NCBI RefSeq assembly: GCF_014653195.1 | Contig: NZ_BNAH01000002.1 | Coordinates: 124,377-188,376, forward strand | Origin: Thalassotalea profundi | Lineage (GTDB): Bacteria; Pseudomonadota; Gammaproteobacteria; Enterobacterales; Alteromonadaceae | Direction of reading: 5' to 3' | Length of the DNA stretch: 64,000 bases | Shown here: piece by piece, positions 37,818-45,933 of the stretch | How the letters are laid out: each line of letters starts with the position of its first letter | Numbering within the stretch: position 1 is the stretch's first letter | Translations under genes and position numbers: made by a program | The notes under the pieces: model-generated | Databases searched by the model: none | Seen by the model: the letters and a program-made list of their open reading frames with translations, nothing else | Told to the model about the DNA's origin: nothing

Positions 37818-38585
37818 TTATTGTTCAATAGCTAAAAATTGTTCAATAGCATCTGTAAAATTATCGATGCCCTTTGCACCTGTAAATGTTTTCCACTTAG
37901 TGACTGTTGTTCCCTCTTTAAGCCCAATAGCAAATGCCGGAGTAGAACTTAATCCAAGTTGTTTAACTAAAGCAATATCTGCATCTATAGCACTTTCTAC
38001 CGTGTCTGATTCCATACAAGCATCAAATTCTTTCTGCTCTAATTCCATTTCATTTGCAAAAATACTGAGCTCTTTACTATAAAGTCTAGAACCTTGGTTA
38101 AATAACCAGTTTTTAGCATCTGTATAGTGTTGCTCATTATCTATTTTTTGACTTCTAGCACACTCTAATGCTTTAGCTGCTATATAAGCATTTTTATGTA
38201 AAGAGGTAATTGGATAATGTTTACCAACAAAAAATATTTTACCCGTATCAATAAACTTTTCTTTTAATGTTGGCAATGTTTCATTATTAAATTTTTTACA
38301 AAATGGGCAATGTAAGTCGGTAAACTCTATTAAAACTACTTTTGCAGTGTCTTTACCTAATGTTGCACTACCACCAATTTGCACAGCTTGTTGATCGTTT
38401 TTCTTAATCAAGCCCGTGTGCTCTGCTAGCGCTTGTTGGTTACTGATCACTACTCTCATATCACGTTTTAGCTGTGCTACTTCACGTTTAAGGCTTTCAA
38501 TATCGGTAGTGGTGTTGGCAGCGTCTTCAGCGATGGCCGCACTTGATAATACCATTGCTACTGTTAATGCTATCCGTTTTATCAT
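37818..38585 (-). CDS. Periplasmic DsbA/DsbC-like thioredoxin-fold protein
   Basis: This exported thiol oxidoreductase has a signal peptide (MIKRIALTVAMVLSSAAIAED), then a coiled-coil helix (DIESLKREVAQLKRDMRVVI). A thioredoxin-4 type domain has the redox motif CPFC in IEFTDLHCPFCKKFNNETL near residue 99 and a cis-proline region (SSTPAFAIG) near 223. The ATG at 38585 gives the best spacing from AGGTG; the frame extends 13 codons further. It is flanked by terminators, so it has its own transcript or limited readthrough. The coiled coil before the catalytic domain suggests oligomerisation, as in DsbC-like or ScsC-like proteins. A role in folding the neighbouring four-cysteine secreted protein is inference. 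Confidence 0.85.
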   Translation of the reverse strand: MIKRIALTVAMVLSSAAIAEDAANTTTDIESLKREVAQLKRDMRVVISNQQALAEHTGLIKKNDQQAVQIGGSATLGKDTAKVVLIEFTDLHCPFCKKFNNETLPTLKEKFIDTGKIFFVGKHYPITSLHKNAYIAAKALECARSQKIDNEQHYTDAKNWLFNQGSRLYSKELSIFANEMELEQKEFDACMESDTVESAIDADIALVKQLGLSSTPAFAIGLKEGTTVTKWKTFTGAKGIDNFTDAIEQFLAIEQ

Positions 38586-38611
38586 GTTCATTTCACCTAT
38601 GTTTCTAAAAT

Positions 38612-38638
38612 AAAAAAGCCCCAACAGGGGCTTTTTTT
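38612..38638 (-). terminator. Strong symmetrical terminator after the S-layer-like gene
   Basis: AAAAAAGCCCC (38612-38622), loop AACA, GGGGCTTTTTTT (38627-38638). The flanking A and T runs make it able to work on both strands. It lies 26 bases past the stop of the secreted-protein gene and just before the DsbA-like gene. Confidence 0.92.
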
Positions 38639-38663
38639 AATGAATCTAAATTAAATGTTTAGA

Positions 38664-40457
38664 TTATTGAGTCCAGTCATTTTGATCAAGAACTGGTAAT
38701 ACGCGATCTACGCCACCAGGGATCTTCTGAACACTTACGCCATGAACTGTGTTGCTAGGAGCAGTTACAGTAAATGTCATAGTGTGACGAGTACCAGTAC
38801 CCATGTAACCAGCAGCTTTAGCTTTCTCAATTAACTCATCAGCATATAATACTACTGAAGCATGCTCAGCAACTTTACCAACGTTAACGCTGTTCTTCTG
38901 GTTGCTGTTCTCATCGAAGATATCTAAAGTAATTTCAGCTTCTTCGTTGTGCTCGTTAGTAATACGCACCCAAGTATTGCCGTTGTCGTATGTGTAAGGC
39001 ACTTTAAGTACTGCACCGTTTACACCAACTTCGTGTAATGTTGGTTTTTGCGCACAGTGGTCAAGTAAGTTAGCATCGTTGAACTTTAATGTATGCTCTG
39101 GAGTGTGCATGTAGTTGAAGTTCATTACGCCGTACTCAGTTGCACTAGCTGGAACAGTATTTTCTAATACATAATACGTTTCGTTGTAATCGTAGTTTGC
39201 ATCATTTGTGTAGATGTCAGTTACACTTGTACCAGTTAATGCTGTTTGTGCAGCAGCTTCTTCAGCACCAGTATCATTACTTAAATCAGCAAATAACGCT
39301 TGCGCTGATGTATCAGAAACAGGAGCAGTACCGTAATCTGTGCTTAATACAGCAAATAAAGAAGTACCGTCAGAATCAACATCAATACCGTTTGTTAAAG
39401 CACCATTACCACCTTTGTCTTGCGTATCATAAATACCAGCAAATACAGTAGCACCGGCATCAGACGTTGTAACAAACTTAGTTTCTAATACGTCATCAGC
39501 ATCTAAAGCAAAGTTATCATCTAACTCGTCTTTCTTGTTGATGAATACTGCTTTGTTAATTACTTGGTAAGCATTACGTGTTAACTTATCACCAGCTGTA
39601 ACTGTTGCATCATATACAAATTGTGTACGTGCAGTGATAGCACCACCGTTGTTGTTTGAACTTTCAGCATTAACTTGTGCATCGTCGATGTTGCTGTTGT
39701 TGTAGAAAGTTACAAATTGCGGAGAAATATCAGCAACGTTTTGAATAGCTGAAACACCACCTTGGATGTTATAACCGTTACCACCATCAGTTTTCGCTGA
39801 TGTTGCTTGTAACGTTACATATTTTTGTGTAGTTGGGTCAGCACACTCAGTGTTCTTAATATTAATGCTAACTGGTACTAATTCAGACGCGTCTGCACCT
39901 GAAGCTAATTTAGATAGTACTAAACGCGTACCTGCAGTAATGGTAACACCGGCTTTTGTTAAAAACGTAATGGTGTTTTCACCATCAACCGCGCCATCGG
40001 TAGACGCTACTGCGTCAAACGCTGTATTACCTAAGTTACCTAAGTCATTATCTTGTACAAGGTGAATAATATCATTATTACCTTTGAAGGTAGCACCAGA
40101 TAATGTCATTGAAATTAATGTACCTGATGGAATATCAGTAGTAGGGATATACACAATGTGTGTATCCGTATTAACACCATCAGTAGTATCGAAATCGATA
40201 TCGTAATCTTTGGTTAATTCATATGCAATTCTTGCTTCAAGTGTTGGCTGTAAATCTACACCAGTTGCACCACCACGATTAGCTTCTGCAATACAGCTAG
40301 CATTTGTGTATACAGTATCAAATACAGCATCAGTTACAGCTGCGTTGTCAGCACCTTTAAAGATTTCAAAACAAGCTTGAGTACCTGCGAACGCTTGGTT
40401 TGAAAGAGCTAAACCAGCAATTGCTAAAGGTAACGCTGCAATTTTAAAGTTTTTCAT
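38664..40457 (-). CDS. Large secreted acidic protein, candidate S-layer / surface protein
   Basis: From the ATG at 40457 (GGAG 10 bases ahead) this is a 597-residue protein with a signal peptide (MKNFKIAALPLAIAGLALSNQAFA). The mature protein is acidic, rich in Thr, Asn, Asp, Gly and Ala, and poor in basic residues. It has four cysteines (29, 55, 205, 468) and a DxDxDG calcium-type loop at 359-364. It resembles secreted beta-rich S-layer proteins of marine gammaproteobacteria (for instance the Slr4 group), but I cannot confirm homology. Tandem promoters, a long leader, a strong terminator and an adjacent T2SS suggest an abundant T2SS substrate. Alternatives are an adhesin or a biofilm matrix protein. 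Confidence 0.6.
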   Translation of the reverse strand: MKNFKIAALPLAIAGLALSNQAFAGTQACFEIFKGADNAAVTDAVFDTVYTNASCIAEANRGGATGVDLQPTLEARIAYELTKDYDIDFDTTDGVNTDTHIVYIPTTDIPSGTLISMTLSGATFKGNNDIIHLVQDNDLGNLGNTAFDAVASTDGAVDGENTITFLTKAGVTITAGTRLVLSKLASGADASELVPVSINIKNTECADPTTQKYVTLQATSAKTDGGNGYNIQGGVSAIQNVADISPQFVTFYNNSNIDDAQVNAESSNNNGGAITARTQFVYDATVTAGDKLTRNAYQVINKAVFINKKDELDDNFALDADDVLETKFVTTSDAGATVFAGIYDTQDKGGNGALTNGIDVDSDGTSLFAVLSTDYGTAPVSDTSAQALFADLSNDTGAEEAAAQTALTGTSVTDIYTNDANYDYNETYYVLENTVPASATEYGVMNFNYMHTPEHTLKFNDANLLDHCAQKPTLHEVGVNGAVLKVPYTYDNGNTWVRITNEHNEEAEITLDIFDENSNQKNSVNVGKVAEHASVVLYADELIEKAKAAGYMGTGTRHTMTFTVTAPSNTVHGVSVQKIPGGVDRVLPVLDQNDWTQ

Positions 40458-40510
40458 TTGAGATATTCTCCATTTTATTTCTGACCTCAACTTTATCGTT
40501 AAGGCCTAGT

Positions 40511-40522
40511 GAACACGTGTTC
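40511..40522. repeat. Perfect 12-bp palindrome in the leader
   Basis: GAACACGTGTTC is fully self-complementary. It lies about 55 bases upstream of the ATG, inside the predicted leader and downstream of the promoters. As DNA it could be a dimeric repressor site; as RNA it has no loop and would favour dimer contacts or alternative pairing. Confidence 0.6.
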
Positions 40523-40710
40523 ATGTAAAACTAATTAATTTATAACAATCAAGTTAGTTTTCTATTTTTGTATGTTCGGTTAATCAGTCTTCAATTATCT
40601 TTGTTAATAGTTCAGCCACAACTAATAAATAACGAAATTTATTGGCATGCCCTCCCCTATTTATTAACTAAGCTATCACTGCCTACATCAATAAAAGAAA
40701 ATTGTTTAAC

Positions 40711-40755
40711 TTTACAAACATAAGGAAATGTAAGGTCAAGTCACTGTGATGTCAA
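40711..40755 (-). promoter_or_regulatory. Two overlapping sigma-70-type promoters
   Basis: On the minus strand TTGACA (plus 40750-40755) is 17 bases from TACATT (plus 40727-40732). A second pair, TTGACC (plus 40734-40739) and TGTAAA (plus 40711-40716), also has a 17-base spacer. Both would give a leader of roughly 250-270 bases for the S-layer-like gene. The perfect -35 of the first pair makes it the stronger candidate. Confidence 0.5.
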
Positions 40756-40807
40756 CACATTAATCATAAAAAAACGATTAAAATCAATTTTTTTAGAATA
40801 AGTGTGT

Positions 40808-40845
40808 AAAAAAAACACAGTTAAGGTTTCCTTCTATTACCTTAA
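40808..40845 (-). terminator. Probable intrinsic terminator after the WecA-like gene
   Basis: TTAAGGT (40821-40827) pairs with ACCTTAA (40839-40845) around an 11-nt loop. On the minus strand it is followed, after CTGTG, by a run of eight T residues (plus 40808-40815). It separates the WecA-like gene from the S-layer-like gene. Confidence 0.6.
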
Positions 40846-40883
40846 CATTTCATACTAACCGAGTGAACCCGAAAGTGTTATTT

Positions 40884-41939
40884 TTATTGCTTGAAAGTAC
40901 GAATAAATTTCCACGCATGCTGTAACGAAAAAGCATATAGACAAAAAACAACAATAAACCCAATTAACATAATATATTCAGGAAGTTGAAATACTTCCCC
41001 TAATATTCCTACAAGCGAAAATAGTACAGCTAGGGCGCTAATTGCCCATAATGCTTGGCGAGAAGATAAACCTAATCGCATACAGATATGATGTAAATGC
41101 CCATTATCAGCTTTAAAAGGCGAAACACCTTTACGAATACGTCTTAACATAATGGCGAACATATCCATTAAAGGCACCGCAATGATCCATAATGCTGTTA
41201 CTGGACGAAATACAGCTTCACCTTCTGGTGTGTTTTGTGTAGCAATTGTTAGTAGCCAAATAACAGTAAGTCCCATGAACATGCTTCCCGCATCACCCAT
41301 AAATATTTTCTTACCGCGAGGATTACGAGTACTGACGTTATAAAAAAGGTAAGGAATAATGGCTACCACTAAAATAAGAGGCAGTAAAATATCAGCAGTA
41401 TTATTATTTAATAAGGTTAATATCGCAACTGATGCAATGGTAACAATGCTCATAGAGCCGGCCAAGCCATCAATCCCATCAATCATATTAAATGCATTTA
41501 TGGCGGCAACACAGGCTAACATAGTAAATATCATCCCATAGCTACCGATATCTATAACTCCTGTAGATAACAAATTGCCAAAATTGTGAATATAGAGTCC
41601 AGCACCAAATACCATTAATGTGGCTACAATTCCCTGAAAAATCATACGAGGGGCAACACTTAAGTCATATATATCATCCATTGTGCCAATAAACACTAAT
41701 AAAGCAGAAGAGATGAAATAAAGGTTTAATAATTGACTTTGCTCTACAAATAATGTGGAAGCAATTAATACCCCTGTATAAATGGAAATACCGCCAATTA
41801 ATGGGATAGCACCATCATGTTTTTTCCGTTCATCAGGAAGATCAACCAAACCAATATGTGGTGCTAAAGGCAGTAATACTTTAATTGTAAGTATTGAAAC
41901 AAAAAAGGCGACAAATAAAGCAGAAGAAATAAACAACAT
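40884..41939 (-). CDS. Undecaprenyl-phosphate GlcNAc/HexNAc-1-phosphate transferase (WecA-like)
   Basis: This polytopic enzyme of the PNPT family transfers a sugar 1-phosphate to undecaprenyl phosphate, starting repeat-unit synthesis. Conserved cytoplasmic motifs are GLVDLPDERKKHDGAIPLIGGISIY, the Mg site FIGTMDDIYDLSVAPRMIFQ, NAFNMIDGIDGLAGS, the catalytic GDAGSMFMGL and DNGHLHHICMRLGLS. About ten helices are seen. The frame extends to a TTG at 41993, but the ATG at 41939 places the first helix as in E. coli WecA, giving 351 residues. It probably initiates the glycan completed by the enzymes at 18.5-27.5 kb. WbpL-like sugar preference cannot be excluded. Confidence 0.88.
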   Translation of the reverse strand: MLFISSALFVAFFVSILTIKVLLPLAPHIGLVDLPDERKKHDGAIPLIGGISIYTGVLIASTLFVEQSQLLNLYFISSALLVFIGTMDDIYDLSVAPRMIFQGIVATLMVFGAGLYIHNFGNLLSTGVIDIGSYGMIFTMLACVAAINAFNMIDGIDGLAGSMSIVTIASVAILTLLNNNTADILLPLILVVAIIPYLFYNVSTRNPRGKKIFMGDAGSMFMGLTVIWLLTIATQNTPEGEAVFRPVTALWIIAVPLMDMFAIMLRRIRKGVSPFKADNGHLHHICMRLGLSSRQALWAISALAVLFSLVGILGEVFQLPEYIMLIGFIVVFCLYAFSLQHAWKFIRTFKQ

Positions 41940-42047
41940 TAATATTTTACCAAATATACTTGTTAATAGGTTCTTTAATCCGTCAAAGAACAATGAGCTA
42001 AAAATTTCGCTAATTATAATCGCCTATTAGCCATATAGCTAGGGGAA

Positions 42048-42088
42048 CCACTTAATAATAACCAATTAGCAACGATATTATTAAGTGG
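42048..42088. repeat. Perfect 13-bp inverted repeat between the SLBB protein and WecA-like genes
   Basis: CCACTTAATAATA (42048-42060) pairs exactly with TATTATTAAGTGG (42076-42088) around a 15-nt loop. No T-run follows on the minus strand, so it is not a clear terminator. It may process or stabilise the transcript within this two-gene unit. Confidence 0.6.
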
Positions 42089-42138
42089 AACAAACTAATT
42101 TTTAGCTAGCTGAATACAGACTCAATGCTATTGTGAAG

Positions 42139-44877
42139 TTAAATACCTGAAATTGCCGCTATAGCAACTGCTGCTTGATAAATGATTTGCGTCGAAACTT
42201 GCCATAGTGTTATGTTCTCCATGTATGAGGAGTCTAATGGCACAACAACGGTATCACCGGGCCGTAGCGTATGCTCATTACTCGCAAACCAATTACCCGA
42301 GCTAGGTATTTGAACTGAACCATTGGCTTTAATTACATAGATACGTTCATCATCAGCCTGTTTCTTTAAGCCTCCGCTCAGTTCTATATAATCAATAGCA
42401 TCTAGTCCTGGTTGGTAGATATGCGAAGTTGCTACTTGTACTTGTCCAACCACATTGATTGAATCTTGTTTCGTTGGTACATATAAAACATCACCATTTT
42501 CCAAAACAATGTCGGTATCTGTTTTAGAAATAATACGAGGAATATCTACAACAAGGCGACCAATTGGTGTCACTTTGGTTAAGTCGGCTAACAGCACCCT
42601 CGCTTGTTCATAATCTAAGCCTTGATTACTATCTCTTTGTGCTAAACTTTTTGAAGCTATTTCCATCCGTAAACTTTCAGATACTTTAATAATGTTTTCT
42701 AATTCCATTTTTTTAAGCTTTTCACGGGTAAATAACGAAGCTTCAATATCAGCATATTCAGTAAAGCCATCAACCCGTTCAATAAGTTGTTTTAAAGACT
42801 CTCCTCGTCTAATAGTGTACTTCCCAGGGAATTTGAATTCTCCTTTTAACTCAACAATATGGTTTTCTTGCCATGCAGGGATATGATGAATGTTCAAGCG
42901 ATCTTTGCTTTTCATTTCTATGTTTTGACTTTCATCATCTTTTAATGCTGCTGACAAATTAAAACTTAATGTGAGTTTGTTAGCCATTTCATCGTCAATT
43001 TGGTCACGGGTTATTTCCGCTTTGACTAAATATGCCGATTCAAGCAAACCTCCTGCAGCGACAACAATATCTATTGCTTTAGCTCCTTTAGAAAGGGGAT
43101 ATATTCCTGGGTATTTTACCGCACCATCTATTTCTACAATCTGCATCGGCTCCCCAGAAGCTGCTTGCCTTCTAAGTTGTTCAACAACTGGCGCTAACAT
43201 ACGTTTGCGCGAAAAGTAGCCTAAATCTTTAATATCAACGTCATTTTTTGCAGTTCCAGTTAACTCTTCTAATGATAAGTATGCTTGTTTAAGAGTCTCG
43301 TCTGCTTCATTATTGCTGCCTACTACCAGATTAGGATCATCATTATAATATTGCCAGAACATTCTTTCTTTATAGTTCTCTTCTGCCTTTGCTTTTGCGC
43401 GTTCAATTAATTCAGCTTTTGTTAATGCAAAATCATCTAGTGTCTCTGTTTTAGCAGTATCAGTTTCTATGTTTGAAAAGAATAAAATTTTATCTCGTGG
43501 TCGAAGCTCAATATTATCTACAGAATTATTGTCTGATATTGCTTTAAATATACTAAATTGTAATACTTCAATATTGCGGCCAATATCTTTTTCTCTAATA
43601 ATTAAACTATACGTTAAATCAGCTTTGTCAGCTAAGTAGGCATGAATATTAGGCAATAAATCGGTAACTTTTTGCCCTTTTTTCCACTGATATTTACCTG
43701 GTCGAGTGACCGCACCAATTACAGTAACAGACTCTTCATAAAGCTCTGAGGTTTTCATTACCCGAACATAGTCGCCTGCATTCACTGATTGTTTTAATGT
43801 TTTTTGTGTGGATAAATCAATATTAACAACCGTTCGTAAATTTTGGCGATTAAATCGTTCAACAACGGTTGAAGATGGGTATGCTGAAGGTAACAAACCA
43901 CCTGCCATTTGCAATAACGACTGAAAGGTATCTCCCTTAGTGAGCTCATAAATAGCTGGGCGAGTGACTTCACCTTCAATTGTTGCTCTTTCACCAACAG
44001 GTGCGATAAAAATTACATCTCCTGATTTTAATAATAAATCATTAGAGGAATCACCTTTAATTAATAGATCGTACAAATCAAGTGTTGTTATCAGTTTACC
44101 ATTTCGTTTTAACTGAATATTTCTTAAAGACCCTATTTCATTAATGCCACCTGACGCAAAAATTGCATGGGTAATACTTGACAATGAATTCAGCACATAA
44201 GGACCAGGCTTAAAGGCATCACCTAATACAAAAACCCTAATAGATCTGAGTTTGCTAAGAGTGACGATAACATCAACACCAAGTACTTTATTTTGAATTT
44301 GATTACCGAGGTATTTTTTTGCTTCTAAAAATGTCATTCCAGTAATATTAAAAGGGCCTAATTCTGGAACAATAATTTGACCTTCACGACTAACTTCTAA
44401 TTGGTATTCATTATTTTCTTTACCAAACATTTGCAAAGAAAGAATATCGCCAGGGCCAATTATATATTTTTCCGGTACTGCAATATCTATTGTAGGCGCA
44501 AAAGTATAGGGGGCATTTGCAAATACGTCATAACCAAATGGTTTAGGTTTACCGTCATCTTTTTCTAGTTCTTGAGATATAACATCTTCTTGAAAGATAG
44601 GGTTGCCTTCTTCGTCATACTGAGTACCACGAGGAAAGTATTGTTGCAGAGGCTTATTTTCTGTAGATTCAATATTTTGTGTACTTTTATTGAGTTGCGC
44701 TTTAATAGCGTTGTAATCAACTCCCATACTTTTAGCTAATGCTTGTTGTTGTGCTGGTGGTAATTTTTTAAATTGCGCAAGTTGTTGTGGTGAAATATTA
44801 CTCGGCAACTGTGCAGCCATTGCAATACCTGTAACCATAAATAAAACAAAGCCAATGTACTTACAGATTTTTATCAT
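42139..44877 (-). CDS. Large SLBB-domain polysaccharide export protein (Wza-related)
   Basis: This outer-membrane-associated polysaccharide export protein has 912 residues from the ATG at 44877. The frame extends 7 codons to a TTG. The signal peptide (MIKICKYIGFVLFMVTGIAMA) has no lipobox, unlike Wza. After a Q-rich segment (SPQQLAQFKKLPPAQQQALAKSM) comes the Poly_export domain (IGPGDILSLQMFGKENNEYQLEVSREGQIIVPELGPFNITG). A series of SLBB domains follows, each with the VXGEVXXPGXY pattern (near 300, 390, 585, 675 and 810). The length is more than twice Wza (379). It probably forms the periplasm-spanning exit channel for the glycan. No Wzc-type kinase is encoded nearby. Confidence 0.9.
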   Translation of the reverse strand: MIKICKYIGFVLFMVTGIAMAAQLPSNISPQQLAQFKKLPPAQQQALAKSMGVDYNAIKAQLNKSTQNIESTENKPLQQYFPRGTQYDEEGNPIFQEDVISQELEKDDGKPKPFGYDVFANAPYTFAPTIDIAVPEKYIIGPGDILSLQMFGKENNEYQLEVSREGQIIVPELGPFNITGMTFLEAKKYLGNQIQNKVLGVDVIVTLSKLRSIRVFVLGDAFKPGPYVLNSLSSITHAIFASGGINEIGSLRNIQLKRNGKLITTLDLYDLLIKGDSSNDLLLKSGDVIFIAPVGERATIEGEVTRPAIYELTKGDTFQSLLQMAGGLLPSAYPSSTVVERFNRQNLRTVVNIDLSTQKTLKQSVNAGDYVRVMKTSELYEESVTVIGAVTRPGKYQWKKGQKVTDLLPNIHAYLADKADLTYSLIIREKDIGRNIEVLQFSIFKAISDNNSVDNIELRPRDKILFFSNIETDTAKTETLDDFALTKAELIERAKAKAEENYKERMFWQYYNDDPNLVVGSNNEADETLKQAYLSLEELTGTAKNDVDIKDLGYFSRKRMLAPVVEQLRRQAASGEPMQIVEIDGAVKYPGIYPLSKGAKAIDIVVAAGGLLESAYLVKAEITRDQIDDEMANKLTLSFNLSAALKDDESQNIEMKSKDRLNIHHIPAWQENHIVELKGEFKFPGKYTIRRGESLKQLIERVDGFTEYADIEASLFTREKLKKMELENIIKVSESLRMEIASKSLAQRDSNQGLDYEQARVLLADLTKVTPIGRLVVDIPRIISKTDTDIVLENGDVLYVPTKQDSINVVGQVQVATSHIYQPGLDAIDYIELSGGLKKQADDERIYVIKANGSVQIPSSGNWFASNEHTLRPGDTVVVPLDSSYMENITLWQVSTQIIYQAAVAIAAISGI

Positions 44878-45001
44878 TCTAAACGCCAATATATCCAATA
44901 ATTAATATGTTACAGCCGTATTTAACTTGCACTGTAAAAATTTTATCAAGTGTAGCACTTTCAAGGCAACACTCAATCATTTCATACTTTTCGATCTTGT
45001 T

Positions 45002-45778
45002 TTATTCGTCAAACTCTTCAAGAAAAGCTTCAAGTTCAGCTTCTTCTTCAGCATTAACCATAATCGGAGGGTTACCATCGTAAACTTTAAATTTCATATT
45101 CTGAAAGTAGGCATTTTTTACGAATTCATAAGAGTCTATTGATTCTTTAATTAATTGTTCTTGATCGGCTAAAGCAGCACGAGCTTCTAAACCAATGACT
45201 GCACTTCTTACAACATTAGGCCAAAAATCAATGACTGCCAAAGGCCAATAATATCGGTCTACGTAATCACCAACTTCTTCTCTGACCGAGGATGGACCTA
45301 ATGCAGGAACCACTAGGTATGGTCCATCACTAACACCATATTTTCCAAGTACTTCTCCAAATTCTTCGTGCTCTCTAGCCCAGCCAAAATCACTAGCGGG
45401 ATCAAATATCCCTAGTATGCCTATGGTTGAATTTAAAATAAAACGCCCAGTACTTTTAGCGGCACTGGTAAATTTACCTTGAAGTAAGTTATTAATAATG
45501 GCTGAGGGTTCATTTAAATTAAGCGCGACATTATGTAAACCTGTACGTATTTCGCTTGGCACATATTTAACATAGCCTTGAGCCGCCGGTTTAAAAGCGT
45601 ATTTATCAGCATAGTCCCAAGTAAAAGTCCAAAATGGTCTGTTAATCGATTCTAGTGGATCACTATTGGTATCCGCACTTTGTTGATTTACAGCATTTGT
45701 TGAAGAACAAGCGCTTAAACCAATAAGTACTGTCACTAAAAGAAAGTGTTTAATAAAATAAACTCTAGATAAAAACAA
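45002..45778 (-). CDS. mlaA: MlaA (VacJ) outer-membrane lipoprotein
   Basis: MlaA removes misplaced phospholipids from the outer leaflet of the outer membrane and passes them to MlaC. The N-terminus has a lipoprotein signal (HFLLVTVLIGLSACSS, lipobox LSAC). The conserved body DPLESINRPFWTFTWDYADKYAFKPAAQGYVKYVP, LNEPSAIINNLLQGKF, STIGILGIFDPASDFGW and GVSDGPYLVVPALGPSSVREEVGDYVDRY is diagnostic. The C-terminus is acidic (NAEEEAELEAFLEEFDE). The start appears to be TTG with AGGG 9-10 bases ahead. It is monocistronic. Confidence 0.95.
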   Translation of the reverse strand: MFLSRVYFIKHFLLVTVLIGLSACSSTNAVNQQSADTNSDPLESINRPFWTFTWDYADKYAFKPAAQGYVKYVPSEIRTGLHNVALNLNEPSAIINNLLQGKFTSAAKSTGRFILNSTIGILGIFDPASDFGWAREHEEFGEVLGKYGVSDGPYLVVPALGPSSVREEVGDYVDRYYWPLAVIDFWPNVVRSAVIGLEARAALADQEQLIKESIDSYEFVKNAYFQNMKFKVYDGNPPIMVNAEEEAELEAFLEEFDE

Positions 45779-45933
45779 GATAACATTCCCTATAAAATTC
45801 GCTAAATAGCGCTATAAATACAATAATTTATATCATCACTTAAATTATTTTGGTGTGGGATTTTATCATGGGCTATCTTTGAGTGGTATATTTTGAAGCA
45901 ATAATTTTGTAATAAGTTGTACAGGCTATTGGG

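Larger units (their letters stand above)
40458..40883. other. Long leader and promoter region of the S-layer-like gene
   Basis: This gap of 426 bases is gene-free. From right to left on the minus strand it holds the terminator of the WecA-like gene (40808-40845), two overlapping promoter-like pairs (40711-40755), and about 250 bases of untranslated leader. The leader includes a perfect palindrome GAACACGTGTTC at 40511-40522 and ends with a GGAG ribosome site. No small open frame with a good start was seen. Confidence 0.65.

Noticed and set aside
40741..40765. CRP-like site TGTGA upstream of the S-layer-like gene
   Set aside because: Only the left half matches; the right half-site at the correct spacing is CACAT rather than TCACA. 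The bases are better explained as part of the overlapping promoters.
18571..45001. JUMPstart/ops element for RfaH antitermination of the glycan genes
   Set aside because: I looked for the GGCGGTAG core ahead of the SLBB-protein and pyruvyl transferase genes and did not see it.
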